Shown here: piece by piece, positions 44,011 through 51,721 of the stretch
How the letters are laid out: the number at the start of each line of letters is the position of its first letter
Position numbering within the stretch: position 1 is the stretch's first letter
Source: Castellaniella sp049673105
GTDB taxonomy: Bacteria; Pseudomonadota; Gammaproteobacteria; Burkholderiales; Burkholderiaceae_B
NCBI RefSeq assembly: GCF_049673105.1
Contig: NZ_JBATXG010000021.1
Span: 1-64,000, forward strand
Length of the DNA: 64,000 nt
Direction: 5' to 3'
The notes under the pieces: model-generated
Database searches by the model: none
Seen by the model: the letters and a program-made list of their open reading frames with translations, nothing else
Told to the model about the DNA's origin: nothing
Made by a program: the position numbers and the translations under genes

Positions 44011-44392
44011 TGCTTTGTCTCCTGGTTTTTGAGTTGCCCCGGGCGCTGAAAACACCCGGCGAAGGTACTGCGTGTCACAATTACCCGCGATTTATTTTTA
44101 TGAATGGTCCAGCTTTGTTTTTGTGGCTGAGCAGAGAAATGGACAGCCAGATTTCTGCGTGATGCTATTAAGAAATTTGAAACTTACGCAGAGCTTACGC
44201 AGATTTTTACAGGCTGGAACAGCCTGAATCAGACGCCTTCCAATACGTCTTTCAACCCTTTAAAAAGCACAATTAAGTCATTGATGTATATATTGTTTTG
44301 ATGACTTAAAAAATTGATGCAATGCAATAAATAAGGGTTAATGCTTAAGGGAAATCATCAGGATGATATTTCCTCTTATATTGCGCCGCACA
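44011..44392. promoter_or_regulatory. AT-rich upstream region of the Liv-type operon with operator-like repeats
   Basis: No gene is seen in this 382-base gap. It has much lower GC than its surroundings and three ordered motifs. CTTACGCAGA occurs twice as a direct repeat with an 11-base period (44183-44192 and 44194-44203), about one helix turn. CAGGCTG/CAGCCTG (44210-44226) is a perfect palindrome with a GAA centre. TTAAGTCAT (44273-44281) and ATGACTTAA (44301-44309) are a perfect 9-base inverted repeat with 19 bases between. All sit upstream of the binding-protein gene, so they are candidates for regulator sites. Confidence 0.45.
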
Positions 44393-44425
44393 AATCAAAA
44401 GAGGCCTGGAAGGCCTCTTTTGATT
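44393..44425 (-). terminator. Strong palindromic terminator after the HIT gene
   Basis: AATCAAAAGAGGCC and GGCCTCTTTTGATT are perfect inverted copies (14 bp) around TGGAA. It lies 57 bases after the stop of the minus-strand HIT gene. A run of T in one arm lets it work in either direction. Confidence 0.8.
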
Positions 44426-44481
44426 CAAGCTGAAAATATCTGCTGAACGGCGATCCGGGGATTACCGGACTGCCGGCGGCG

Positions 44482-44886
44482 TCAACGCAAAACGATCCGC
44501 GCCGCGTACTCTCGCAGGACGTCGACACCCGGATCCTTGCGCGGCCAGACCAGGCCCACCCCGTCGTTTTCATAACGGGGCAAGACATGAATGTGGGCAT
44601 GCGGCACGGTCTGCCAACCGGCGGGGCGATTGGCCTGCAGCAAGGTCAGGCCTTCGGGATGAAAGGCGTCCTGCACCGCATGGGCCACGCGCCAGGCCAG
44701 GCGCATGAGATCCGCCGCCAGGTCCTGATCCATGTCGAGCAACGTGGGGTACGGATGACAGGGCGCCACCAGCACGTGCCCCGGATTGAGCTGACCCGCG
44801 TCCATAAAGGCAAAGATCTGCTCATCCCGATACACGATGGCGGCGGGGATATCGCCTGACAGAATACGGGTAAAGACGGTCTCCAT
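44482..44886 (-). CDS. HIT family nucleotide-binding protein
   Basis: A 134-residue histidine-triad protein. The active-site motif is HAHIHVLPRYE, with His96, His98 and His100; N-terminal IPAAIVYRDEQIFAFMD and GHVLVAPCHP are also family-typical. It probably cleaves AMP conjugates (Hint/FHIT-like). It is located 10 bases from the DUF945 gene on the same strand, so the two are probably cotranscribed and end at the terminator at 44393-44425. Confidence 0.93.
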   Translation of the reverse strand: METVFTRILSGDIPAAIVYRDEQIFAFMDAGQLNPGHVLVAPCHPYPTLLDMDQDLAADLMRLAWRVAHAVQDAFHPEGLTLLQANRPAGWQTVPHAHIHVLPRYENDGVGLVWPRKDPGVDVLREYAARIVLR

Positions 44887-44896
44887 CGTGGTCTCC

Positions 44897-46333
44897 TTAA
44901 AGTCCGCCCAGTCCCAGCGTCTCGTCCACCTGCTGAACGAACGCCTCCGGCGTCATGGCCCGCTCGTTGACCGTCACCTGCCCATCGGCATAAGACACAT
45001 CCGTCTGCAGCCTGCCATCCTGTTCACGCGCCAGGCCCGCCCGCGTCAGGCGCCCGGCATACTGATCGAACATCATGCTGACCAAAGCCACCATCATCTC
45101 CGGATCGGCATCGGCCTGACTGCGGCGCAGGACGTCGAGCAGCATGGGCTTGGACACCCCGATATGAATGGCGAGCCGGGCGACCCCCCGTTCCAGCAAA
45201 CCGCCCAGGTCCTGAGGCGCATCGTCTGGCGCCGGACGGAACTGCGCTTTTGCCTGCAGTTCGGTCTTGCCGCTGGGCGTCGTCCAGTTCAACGTATCCA
45301 GCGACAGGCGCGGAGACGAGACCAGCGCAGCCGTCACCAGGGACCGCAGCTGCTGTTCGTCCTGGGCGGACAGCGGCTGCCCATCGCGATCCTGATCGGC
45401 CTGCATGCGTTCCAGCGCCATCATGAGCGCCTGGAAAGACGGCACATCCAGTTGCTCGACCGAGGCCTTGAGCTGCAAGGCGCCCAGATCCTGTTCGCCG
45501 GCCTGCAACTGGCCCAGATCGTACTGAACCCGGCTGTCCAGCAGGCTGCCCGTGCGGGCGGCGTCCATCTGCATGGATGGCTGCTGGAAACGAAGCGCGG
45601 GGCCGTCCGCGCCTGTCACCTGGATCTGCGTCAGATTCAGCTGCTGGTGCGACTGCAGATCGGCATCGCCGCTGCGGGTGGTCTGGCTGTCGAATTGCAG
45701 GCCTTCCACCCGGATCCGCATCGACAGGTCGGTATCCTGAACCGCCAGGGACTGCGCCTGGGCGGACAAATTCAGATGCCGGGTATCCTGCTGATAGCTC
45801 AGCTGCAGGGCGCCACCGCTGAAATCCAGCGATCCGTCGTCTGCGCGCGCCGGCGCCAGAGTTACACGCGATGCCACATGACCGCCGAATTCGACCAGGG
45901 AATCCGCCCGCCAAGGCAGGCCGGCCTTGTCATCCACCGCATCGAACCAGGGCTGCCACAGACCGCCGGGCAATGGTCGCACCCGGCTGTAGGCAATCAG
46001 AGGCTGCCAATGCCCATCGCCCAGTGCCGCCAGGGGCCAAGGACCATGTTGCAGATCATCCTGCAGGCTCAGGGCCTGGGGTTTGTCTTCTTCGTCATGG
46101 AATTCGAAGACGTATTGGACTTGCGAGGCAAAAATCCCACGTTGGTAGTCTTCCAGCCGCAGCACGGGCGGGGCGTCGTCAGAGGCCCATTGCGCCTTGA
46201 TTTCCTGATTGGCCTGCGCCACCCAGGATTCGATGGACTGCTGAGCCGCCCGCCCCGCATACCAGGACGCAGCGCCATAGGCGATCACCAAAACACACGC
46301 CGCACCGGCGACTACTTTCAAACGCCGACTCAT
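44897..46333 (-). CDS. YdgA-like DUF945 protein
   Basis: A 478-residue protein with one N-terminal membrane anchor (residues 5-24) followed by a WYAGRAAQQSIESWV stretch, which is the start motif of the YdgA family, and a long periplasmic part. The C-terminal region has many Gln/Leu repeats and TVNERAMTPEAFVQQV near the end, also seen in YdgA. The function of the family is not established; E. coli YdgA is an inner-membrane protein. The ATG overlaps the stop of the gene before by 4 bases, so they are co-translated. Confidence 0.8.
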   Translation of the reverse strand: MSRRLKVVAGAACVLVIAYGAASWYAGRAAQQSIESWVAQANQEIKAQWASDDAPPVLRLEDYQRGIFASQVQYVFEFHDEEDKPQALSLQDDLQHGPWPLAALGDGHWQPLIAYSRVRPLPGGLWQPWFDAVDDKAGLPWRADSLVEFGGHVASRVTLAPARADDGSLDFSGGALQLSYQQDTRHLNLSAQAQSLAVQDTDLSMRIRVEGLQFDSQTTRSGDADLQSHQQLNLTQIQVTGADGPALRFQQPSMQMDAARTGSLLDSRVQYDLGQLQAGEQDLGALQLKASVEQLDVPSFQALMMALERMQADQDRDGQPLSAQDEQQLRSLVTAALVSSPRLSLDTLNWTTPSGKTELQAKAQFRPAPDDAPQDLGGLLERGVARLAIHIGVSKPMLLDVLRRSQADADPEMMVALVSMMFDQYAGRLTRAGLAREQDGRLQTDVSYADGQVTVNERAMTPEAFVQQVDETLGLGGL

Positions 46334-47211
46334 ACAAGGTCTCCGCTAGAGTCATACACACGAATCAATTGAGAGGTATCGGCAGGCCCCAGCCCCTGGC
46401 GGTTCGCCAGGCGGTAGGTCTGCCCCACCGCCGCCGCCACCGGAATGGGCGTGCCCTGCCGCCGGGCCAGGTCGGCCACGGTGTCCAGGTCCTTCAGGAC
46501 CGTCCCCAGGCTGGCCTGGGGCGCGGGCGCCGCCGCCTGCGTCATGCGCGGCACGAACATCTGCAGCAAAGTGGAATCCGCCCAGCCGCCCGCCAGGGCC
46601 TGCGGCAGCCGTTCGGCAGCCACCCCAGCATCCTGCGCCAGGGCGACGGCTTCAGCAACGGCCGCAATGGTCGTGGCGACGATGGTCTGATTGCACAGCT
46701 TCGTCACCTGCCCTGCCCCGACCGGCCCCATATGGGTCACGCGCTGCGCGTAGGCTTGCAGCAGCACGGGTTCTACCTGGGCGCATAGATCGACCGGGCC
46801 GCCGGCCATGATGGCCAGCGTGCCGGCTGCCGCCCCGCCCGTCCCGCCGGATACCGGGGCATCCAGCCACACCGCTCCATTAGCCTGAAACAGGCGATCG
46901 GAAAAGGTTCGCGTCCGATCCGGTGCGATCGAGGAATGATCAATCAGCACCGCCAGCGCGTCTGACTGCGCCAAACCGTCCGGGCCGAACACCACGGCCT
47001 CCACGGCATCCGCATCGAACAGACATAGCGCCACCCAAGCGCATCGGTCGGCGACTTCGCGAGGCGTCGCGCAGACCTGGGCGCCATCCGCCGCCAGCTG
47101 CTGCGCCGGGCCTGGCGATCGGTTCCAGACGCTGACGCGATGGCCCGCCTGCAACAGGCGCCGCACCATCGGCGCCCCCATGCGACCCAGGCCGCAAAAT
47201 CCAATGTGCAT
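46330..47211 (-). CDS. Beta-hydroxyacid dehydrogenase (3-hydroxyisobutyrate dehydrogenase family)
   Basis: A 293-residue NAD(P)-dependent enzyme. The cofactor loop is MHIGFCGLGRMGAPMVRRLL (residues 1-20), and the substrate motif DAPVSGGTGGAAAGTL (about 117-132) and GQVTKLCNQTIVATTI with the catalytic lysine are typical. Relatives act on 3-hydroxyisobutyrate, tartronate semialdehyde (GarR/GlxR) or succinic semialdehyde (GLYR); the exact substrate cannot be told. The start at 47211 is set by the Rossmann motif. It lies 53 bases from the ispH stop on the same strand. Confidence 0.88.
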   Translation of the reverse strand: MHIGFCGLGRMGAPMVRRLLQAGHRVSVWNRSPGPAQQLAADGAQVCATPREVADRCAWVALCLFDADAVEAVVFGPDGLAQSDALAVLIDHSSIAPDRTRTFSDRLFQANGAVWLDAPVSGGTGGAAAGTLAIMAGGPVDLCAQVEPVLLQAYAQRVTHMGPVGAGQVTKLCNQTIVATTIAAVAEAVALAQDAGVAAERLPQALAGGWADSTLLQMFVPRMTQAAAPAPQASLGTVLKDLDTVADLARRQGTPIPVAAAVGQTYRLANRQGLGPADTSQLIRVYDSSGDLV

Positions 47212-47264
47212 ATCGGGTTCTCCCGCCCAGCGACGGGCAAATGGATGATGGGCGGCCAGCAGCG

Positions 47265-48236
47265 TCAGGCGCCTGGCTTCTTGCGCGACAGTTCGCGCGG
47301 CAGGGGAAAGGACACCTGCTCGCGCACCCCGTCCAGGGGGCGGACCTTGCCCACGCCCAATTCCCGCAGCCGCTCTATCACCTGCTGCACCAGGGCTTCG
47401 GGGGCCGAAGCGCCAGCCGTCACCCCCACGCGCTGGACGTCGCGCAGCCATTCTGGCTGGATCATATCGGGATGATCCAGCAAATACGCCGTCACGCCCT
47501 TGCGTTCAGCCACTTCGCGCAGACGGTTGGAATTCGAGCTGTTGGGGCTGCCGACCACCAGCACCAGATCGCACTGCGGCGCCATGACGCGCACGGCGTC
47601 CTGCCGGTTCTGGGTGGCGTAGCAGATATCGCTTTTCTTGGGTTCGGCAATGTCGGGAAAGCGCTGACGCAAGGCATCGGCCACCTGGGCGGCGTCGTCG
47701 ATGGATAGCGTCGTTTGCGTGACAAAGGCCAGATGGTGCGGATCGCGCACCTGCAAGGCCTGCACGTCCTGCACGGTTTCCACCAGGTACATGCCCTCGT
47801 CTGCCTGGCCCAAGGTGCCCTCGACTTCGGGGTGACCCCGATGCCCGATCATGATGACCTCGCGGCCTTCTTTGCGCATGCGCGCGACTTCGACGTGTAC
47901 TTTGGTGACCAGCGGGCAGGTAGCGTCGAAAATGCGCTGGCCGCGCTGTTCAGCCTCGGCCCGCACGGCGCGCGACACCCCATGCGCCGAAAAAATCACA
48001 ATCGCGCCGGTGGGCGCGTCTTCGAGTTCATCGATGAAGACGGCGCCTTTGGCTCTCAGGTCCTCGACCACATAGCGGTTATGCACGATCTCGTGGCGCA
48101 CGTAGATCGGCGCACCGTGAATTTCCAGGGCGCGTTCGACGATCTCGATGGCACGGTCGACACCGGCGCAAAACCCGCGTGGCTGCGCCAGCACGACATC
48201 GGGGGCGGCAACCGGGTGATCAGTACGAGCCGTCAT
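47265..48236 (-). CDS. ispH: 4-hydroxy-3-methylbut-2-enyl diphosphate reductase
   Basis: The last enzyme of the MEP isoprenoid pathway, an iron-sulfur protein. The three cluster cysteines are at about 23 (RGFCAGVDRAIE), 107 (DATCPLVTKVH) and 205 (DICYATQNRQ). His-x loops such as FSAHGVSRAV and GHRGHPEVEG and the C-terminal VGSPNSSNSNRL and GASAPEALVQ are standard. At 323 residues it is of normal size. Its ATG overlaps the fkpB stop (TAATG), so the two are co-translated, a known arrangement in many proteobacteria. Confidence 0.97.
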   Translation of the reverse strand: MTARTDHPVAAPDVVLAQPRGFCAGVDRAIEIVERALEIHGAPIYVRHEIVHNRYVVEDLRAKGAVFIDELEDAPTGAIVIFSAHGVSRAVRAEAEQRGQRIFDATCPLVTKVHVEVARMRKEGREVIMIGHRGHPEVEGTLGQADEGMYLVETVQDVQALQVRDPHHLAFVTQTTLSIDDAAQVADALRQRFPDIAEPKKSDICYATQNRQDAVRVMAPQCDLVLVVGSPNSSNSNRLREVAERKGVTAYLLDHPDMIQPEWLRDVQRVGVTAGASAPEALVQQVIERLRELGVGKVRPLDGVREQVSFPLPRELSRKKPGA

Positions 48237-48706
48237 TACAAAACCCCCAGAATACGGATTTCCACCTGCAGATCGATGCCCGCCAGGGGGTGATTGAAGT
48301 CGAACAAGGCGGAATCCCCTTTCAGGGTCTTGAGGACACCCGAATAACGCCCGCCGTTGGGGGCGACGAATTCGACCATGTCGCCGGCCTCGAATTCGGT
48401 ATCCGGCGGCGCATTGCGCACCATTTCGTCGTGCGAGATCCAGCGCAGCAGTTCGGGGTTGCGATCGCCGTACGCCTGGGCCGCCGGCACGTCATGCGTG
48501 AAATGCGCGCCTTCGGGCTGCCCCATCAGCAGCGATTCCAGGCCCGGCGCCCATTGGCCGATACCCATCTGCAGGGTGGCGGGCCGATCCAGGAACGTGT
48601 CGACGAACGCCGTGCCGGCAGCAGGCCCCGACAAGGGTTCGATGCGGTAGTGCAGCGTGACATAAGAGTCCGCACGAACGTGCGCGACATCAGGGGAAGA
48701 GGTCAA
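48236..48706 (-). CDS. fkpB: FKBP-type peptidyl-prolyl isomerase (FkpB/SlpA-like)
   Basis: A 156-residue FKBP with an inserted IF domain. The FKBP part begins with VRADSYVTLHYRIEPLSG and the flap helix contains GIGQWAPGLESLLMG; the insert follows (EGAHFTHDVPAAQAYGDR) and the C-terminus is FDFNHPLAGIDLQVEIRILG. These are typical of SlyD/SlpA-type isomerases. It lacks the His-rich tail of SlyD. It is upstream of, and overlaps, ispH. The length and context point to FkpB. Confidence 0.92.
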   Translation of the reverse strand: MTSSPDVAHVRADSYVTLHYRIEPLSGPAAGTAFVDTFLDRPATLQMGIGQWAPGLESLLMGQPEGAHFTHDVPAAQAYGDRNPELLRWISHDEMVRNAPPDTEFEAGDMVEFVAPNGGRYSGVLKTLKGDSALFDFNHPLAGIDLQVEIRILGVL

Positions 48707-48757
48707 AATGAATCACCCGTGGAAAATCAGACAAACTCTTTTATTTTAAGGCCTATC

Positions 48758-49435
48758 ATGCCACAAGACAGCCAATCCCCCTGCAGCGAACGTCCTCGCG
48801 AACGCCTGCTGCGGCATGGCCCCCAGGCGCTGACCTCGGCCGAGCTGCTGGCGGTGCTATTGCGCACCGGCACGCGCGAACGCAATGCGGTCGAGATGGG
48901 CCGCGACCTGATCACGCATTTCGGCGGGCTGCGGCGCCTGCTATCGGCTGAATCCAGCGCCCTGATGGCCTTTCCGGGCCTGGGCGCGGCCAAGACCTGC
49001 GAACTGCTGGCGGTGCAGGAGCTGGGCCGCCGGGCGTTGGAAGAATCCTTGCGCAATGGCCGGGCGCTGAGCCAGCCCGAACGGGTCAAACAATTTTGCG
49101 CCATGCGCCTGGCGCATCTGCGGGTGGAACACTGCATCGCCCTGTTTCTGGACACCCAATTGCAATTGATCGATTGCACGGAAGTAGCGCGCGGCACCCT
49201 GTCGCATGCCTCGGTCTATCCGCGCGAAGTCGCCCGGGCCGCGCTGAACCACCACGCGGCGGCTCTGATTCTGGCGCATAATCACCCCTCCGGTCTGGCT
49301 GAACCCAGCCCGGCCGATCTGGCCCTGACCCGGCATCTGAAGCAGGCCTTGGCCCTGGTGGACGTACGCCTGCTGGATCACCTGATCGTAGGCGCTACCG
49401 AGGTCACGTCCCTGGCTGAGCGCGGACAGGTGTGA
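48758..49435 (+). CDS. radC: RadC/JAB-domain protein
   Basis: A 225-residue RadC homologue. Residues 1-100 hold helix-hairpin-helix-like motifs (AFPGLGAAKTCELLAVQELG). The C-terminal JAMM-type domain has HNHPSGLAEPSPAD with His174, His176 and Asp187 as zinc ligands, and the glutamate is expected earlier. RadC was once named for DNA repair but this is not supported now. The start MPQDSQSP at 48758 fits the family; the upstream in-frame portion lies opposite the fkpB gene. Confidence 0.95.
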   Translation: MPQDSQSPCSERPRERLLRHGPQALTSAELLAVLLRTGTRERNAVEMGRDLITHFGGLRRLLSAESSALMAFPGLGAAKTCELLAVQELGRRALEESLRNGRALSQPERVKQFCAMRLAHLRVEHCIALFLDTQLQLIDCTEVARGTLSHASVYPREVARAALNHHAAALILAHNHPSGLAEPSPADLALTRHLKQALALVDVRLLDHLIVGATEVTSLAERGQV

Positions 49436-49441
49436 TAGAAT
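49412..49441 (+). promoter_or_regulatory. Candidate promoter of rpmE2
   Basis: TAGAAT (49436-49441) in the context TGTGATAGAATGCG is a good -10 box, and CTGGCT (49412-49417) 18 bases upstream is a weak -35. It overlaps the end of radC. The rpmE2 start is 98 bases further, leaving an untranslated leader without obvious structure. Confidence 0.45.
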
Positions 49442-49539
49442 GCGCGGCTAACCTTGGATACGTTGCCAGGATTTTGATACGGCCATTTGCGCTGCATCCA
49501 TCCGGCTGGCGACCCCTACTACCACTTACGGACTTCATC

Positions 49540-49800
49540 ATGAAAGAAGGCATCCACCCCGAATACCGCGAGGTCGTGTTCCTGGACCTGCAGACCGGCA
49601 ACAAATTCATTTCGCGCTCGTCGCTGTCGGCTCGTGAAACCACCGAAATCGACGGCAAAAGCTACCCGCTGTTCAAGTGCGACGTGACGTCGGAATCGCA
49701 TCCGTTCTACACCGGCGCCCAGACCCGCATCGTCGAAACGGGCCGCGTGGAAAAATTCCGCGTCCGCTTCGCGCGCACTGCTGGCACCATCAAAAAATAA
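49540..49800 (+). CDS. rpmE2: Ribosomal protein L31, type B
   Basis: An 86-residue L31 of the long type B. It begins MKEGIHPEYREVVF and has SESHPFYTG near residue 55, both standard. The four-cysteine zinc site of type A L31 is absent; only one cysteine (in LFKCDVTSES) remains, so this is a zinc-independent form. Such paralogues usually replace the zinc form under zinc shortage; whether a type A copy exists elsewhere cannot be seen. The start is given by homology; the longer upstream reading is not L31-like. Confidence 0.95.
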   Translation: MKEGIHPEYREVVFLDLQTGNKFISRSSLSARETTEIDGKSYPLFKCDVTSESHPFYTGAQTRIVETGRVEKFRVRFARTAGTIKK

Positions 49801-49860
49801 GAAAGCCCCACGCTGCGCAGCCGGCGGCAAAAATGCCCCCGCGCCGCACAGCGTACCAGG
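49801..49860 (+). repeat. Shortened relative of the 18.3-kb GC-rich element
   Basis: CCCCACGCTGCGCAGC, CGGCGGCAAAAATGCCCCC and CGCCGCACAGCG resemble the ends of the element at 18283-18370, with its central hairpins missing. It lies directly after rpmE2, in the same 3'-end position as the other copy. Confidence 0.45.
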
Positions 49861-49876
49861 GATGCAGCTTTCCCGG

Positions 49877-49903
49877 AAAGGCAGCCGACAGGCTGCCTTT
49901 TTC
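49877..49903 (+). terminator. Rho-independent terminator after rpmE2
   Basis: AAGGCAGCC pairs with GGCTGCCTT around GACA, and the stem runs into TTTTTC. Good intrinsic terminator on the plus strand. Confidence 0.85.
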
Positions 49904-49929
49904 ATTTAACATGAGCTACCCCCTACTCG

Positions 49930-51696
49930 GTGACCGAACCAGTGCGCACTGAAGACCTGCGATCCACCCCCGCCCGGCTGACCGCAACGGCCGCGGCCAA
50001 ACTGCCCCGCCTGTTCCTGGTGATCGTCGGACTGGTCTACATTCTGGCCGGCCTGTTCTATCGCGACCCCTGGAAAACCGACGACGTCATCGGCCTGGCC
50101 ACCATGCTGACCGCCCTGTCCGACCAGGCTCACGCCTGGCTGCTGCCCCAGGTGGGCGCATTGGCGCAGGCCCAGGACGGCCCGCTGGTCACCTGGGTAG
50201 GCGCTCTGTTCATCTGGGCGCTGCGCCCCGCCCTGGAATTCTTCTTCAGCCCGCTCAACGCCGCCATCATCGCATCGCGCCTGCCCAACATTCTGTGGTT
50301 CGCCATTTTGACCAGCTCCATCTGGTACGGCACCTACCTGCTGGGGCGGCGCAGCGAGGCCCAGCCCCTGGCCCTGCCATTCGGGGGCGAACCCGACGAA
50401 CGCGACTATGGCCGCATGCTGGCCGACGCCGCGCTGCTGCTCATCGTGGCCACCGTCGGCATCATCTGGCGCATGCACGAAACCTCGGAAGTGCCGGTGG
50501 TCATCGCCTGCCAGGCCCTGGCCTTCTATGCCGTCGCCCGCATGCTGGACCACCCGCTGTCCGGGGCGATCACCCTGGGCGTGGCGATCGGCGCCGCCTT
50601 TCTGGCCCGCGGCTGGCTGGGCAGCCTGCCGCTGATTCTGGCCGCTCTGATCGCCTTTACCCCCAGAGGGCCGCTGGCGGATGCGCGCAAATGGCTGGTG
50701 CTCAGTCTGCTGATCGCCGCCACCCTCATGCTGCTATGGTGGATTCCGGCGCGCACCTTCGGCCCCTACTGGACCGCCAGCTGGTTGAGCTGGGCGGGCA
50801 ATGCCTACGGCTGGCCCAGCTCGCGCGCCTGGTTGAGCATCGTGCGCGACCTGCCCTGGTTCCTGTGGCCGACCTGGCCGCTGGCCCTGCTGGCGCTCTG
50901 GCGCTGGCGCGGCTGGTTCGGCGCGCCGCACATTCTCATTCCGCTGGCTTTTGCCCTCAGTGCCAGCCTGCTGCTGCTGGCCAACACCGATCCCTTCGAA
51001 CCCGAATACAGCACCCTGGCCGTGCCCTGCGCCATCCTGGCCGCCTTCGCTCTGCCTACCCTGAGACGCGGGGTAGTCAATACCCTGGACTGGTTCGCCG
51101 TCATGTGCTTTTCCCTGACGGCGGCCACCGTCTGGCTGGGCTGGATTGCCTTGCAGACCGGCTGGCCGACGCAGATATCGGCCAACATCGCCCGCCAGAC
51201 CCAGGGCTTCGGCATCCACATCGCCTGGCCGGCCACGGTCATCGCCCTGCTGGGCACGATTGCCTGGATCGCACTGGTGCGCTGGCGGCTGCGCAGCCAC
51301 CCGGCAGGGCTCTGGCGCGGCACGGCCCTGTCCGCCGGCGGCTTGCTGACCACCTGGCTGTTGCTGGCCACGCTGTGGATGCCGGCGCTGGATTACGCAC
51401 GCAGCTACCGCGACGTCTCGGCGTCTTTGGCGCAGGCGCTGGCCCGCGATCAGCGACCGGGGGAATGCATCCACACCCAGGGGCTGGGCAGCGGGCAGCG
51501 GGCCTCGTTCCTGGTGTTCAACAATATCCAACTATCCTTTGACAGCAGCTGCCCGCTGCTGCTCCAACAGCTGGATCGACGCGACCTGACGATGAACCGG
51601 GCCGCCCCTCCCGGCTACGACATCCTCTGGGAAGGCCGACGCGTCCCGGAACGACACGAGATGTTCCGCCTGATGCGGATCCGACCGGACGCCTGA
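49930..51696 (+). CDS. ArnT-like membrane glycosyltransferase
   Basis: A 588-residue protein with about twelve hydrophobic helices and a short soluble C-terminus. The N-terminus after the first helix has YRDPWKTDDVIGLATM, an acidic loop-1 motif in the place of the catalytic Asp/Glu of GT39/GT83 proteins. It may transfer a sugar from undecaprenyl phosphate to lipid A or another envelope acceptor. The start is a GTG at 49930; it has only a weak ribosome site. It lies 25 bases before the MATE gene on the same strand. It is only distantly similar to the glycosyltransferase at 34477. Confidence 0.78.
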   Translation: MTEPVRTEDLRSTPARLTATAAAKLPRLFLVIVGLVYILAGLFYRDPWKTDDVIGLATMLTALSDQAHAWLLPQVGALAQAQDGPLVTWVGALFIWALRPALEFFFSPLNAAIIASRLPNILWFAILTSSIWYGTYLLGRRSEAQPLALPFGGEPDERDYGRMLADAALLLIVATVGIIWRMHETSEVPVVIACQALAFYAVARMLDHPLSGAITLGVAIGAAFLARGWLGSLPLILAALIAFTPRGPLADARKWLVLSLLIAATLMLLWWIPARTFGPYWTASWLSWAGNAYGWPSSRAWLSIVRDLPWFLWPTWPLALLALWRWRGWFGAPHILIPLAFALSASLLLLANTDPFEPEYSTLAVPCAILAAFALPTLRRGVVNTLDWFAVMCFSLTAATVWLGWIALQTGWPTQISANIARQTQGFGIHIAWPATVIALLGTIAWIALVRWRLRSHPAGLWRGTALSAGGLLTTWLLLATLWMPALDYARSYRDVSASLAQALARDQRPGECIHTQGLGSGQRASFLVFNNIQLSFDSSCPLLLQQLDRRDLTMNRAAPPGYDILWEGRRVPERHEMFRLMRIRPDA

Positions 51697-51721
51697 CCCC
51701 GACATTCCAGCACCGACCACC

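Noticed and set aside
44183..44309. CRISPR-like or attachment-site repeats before the Liv-type operon
   Set aside because: Only two direct copies of 10 bases, no spacers, no cas or integrase gene, so these are better read as regulatory motifs.
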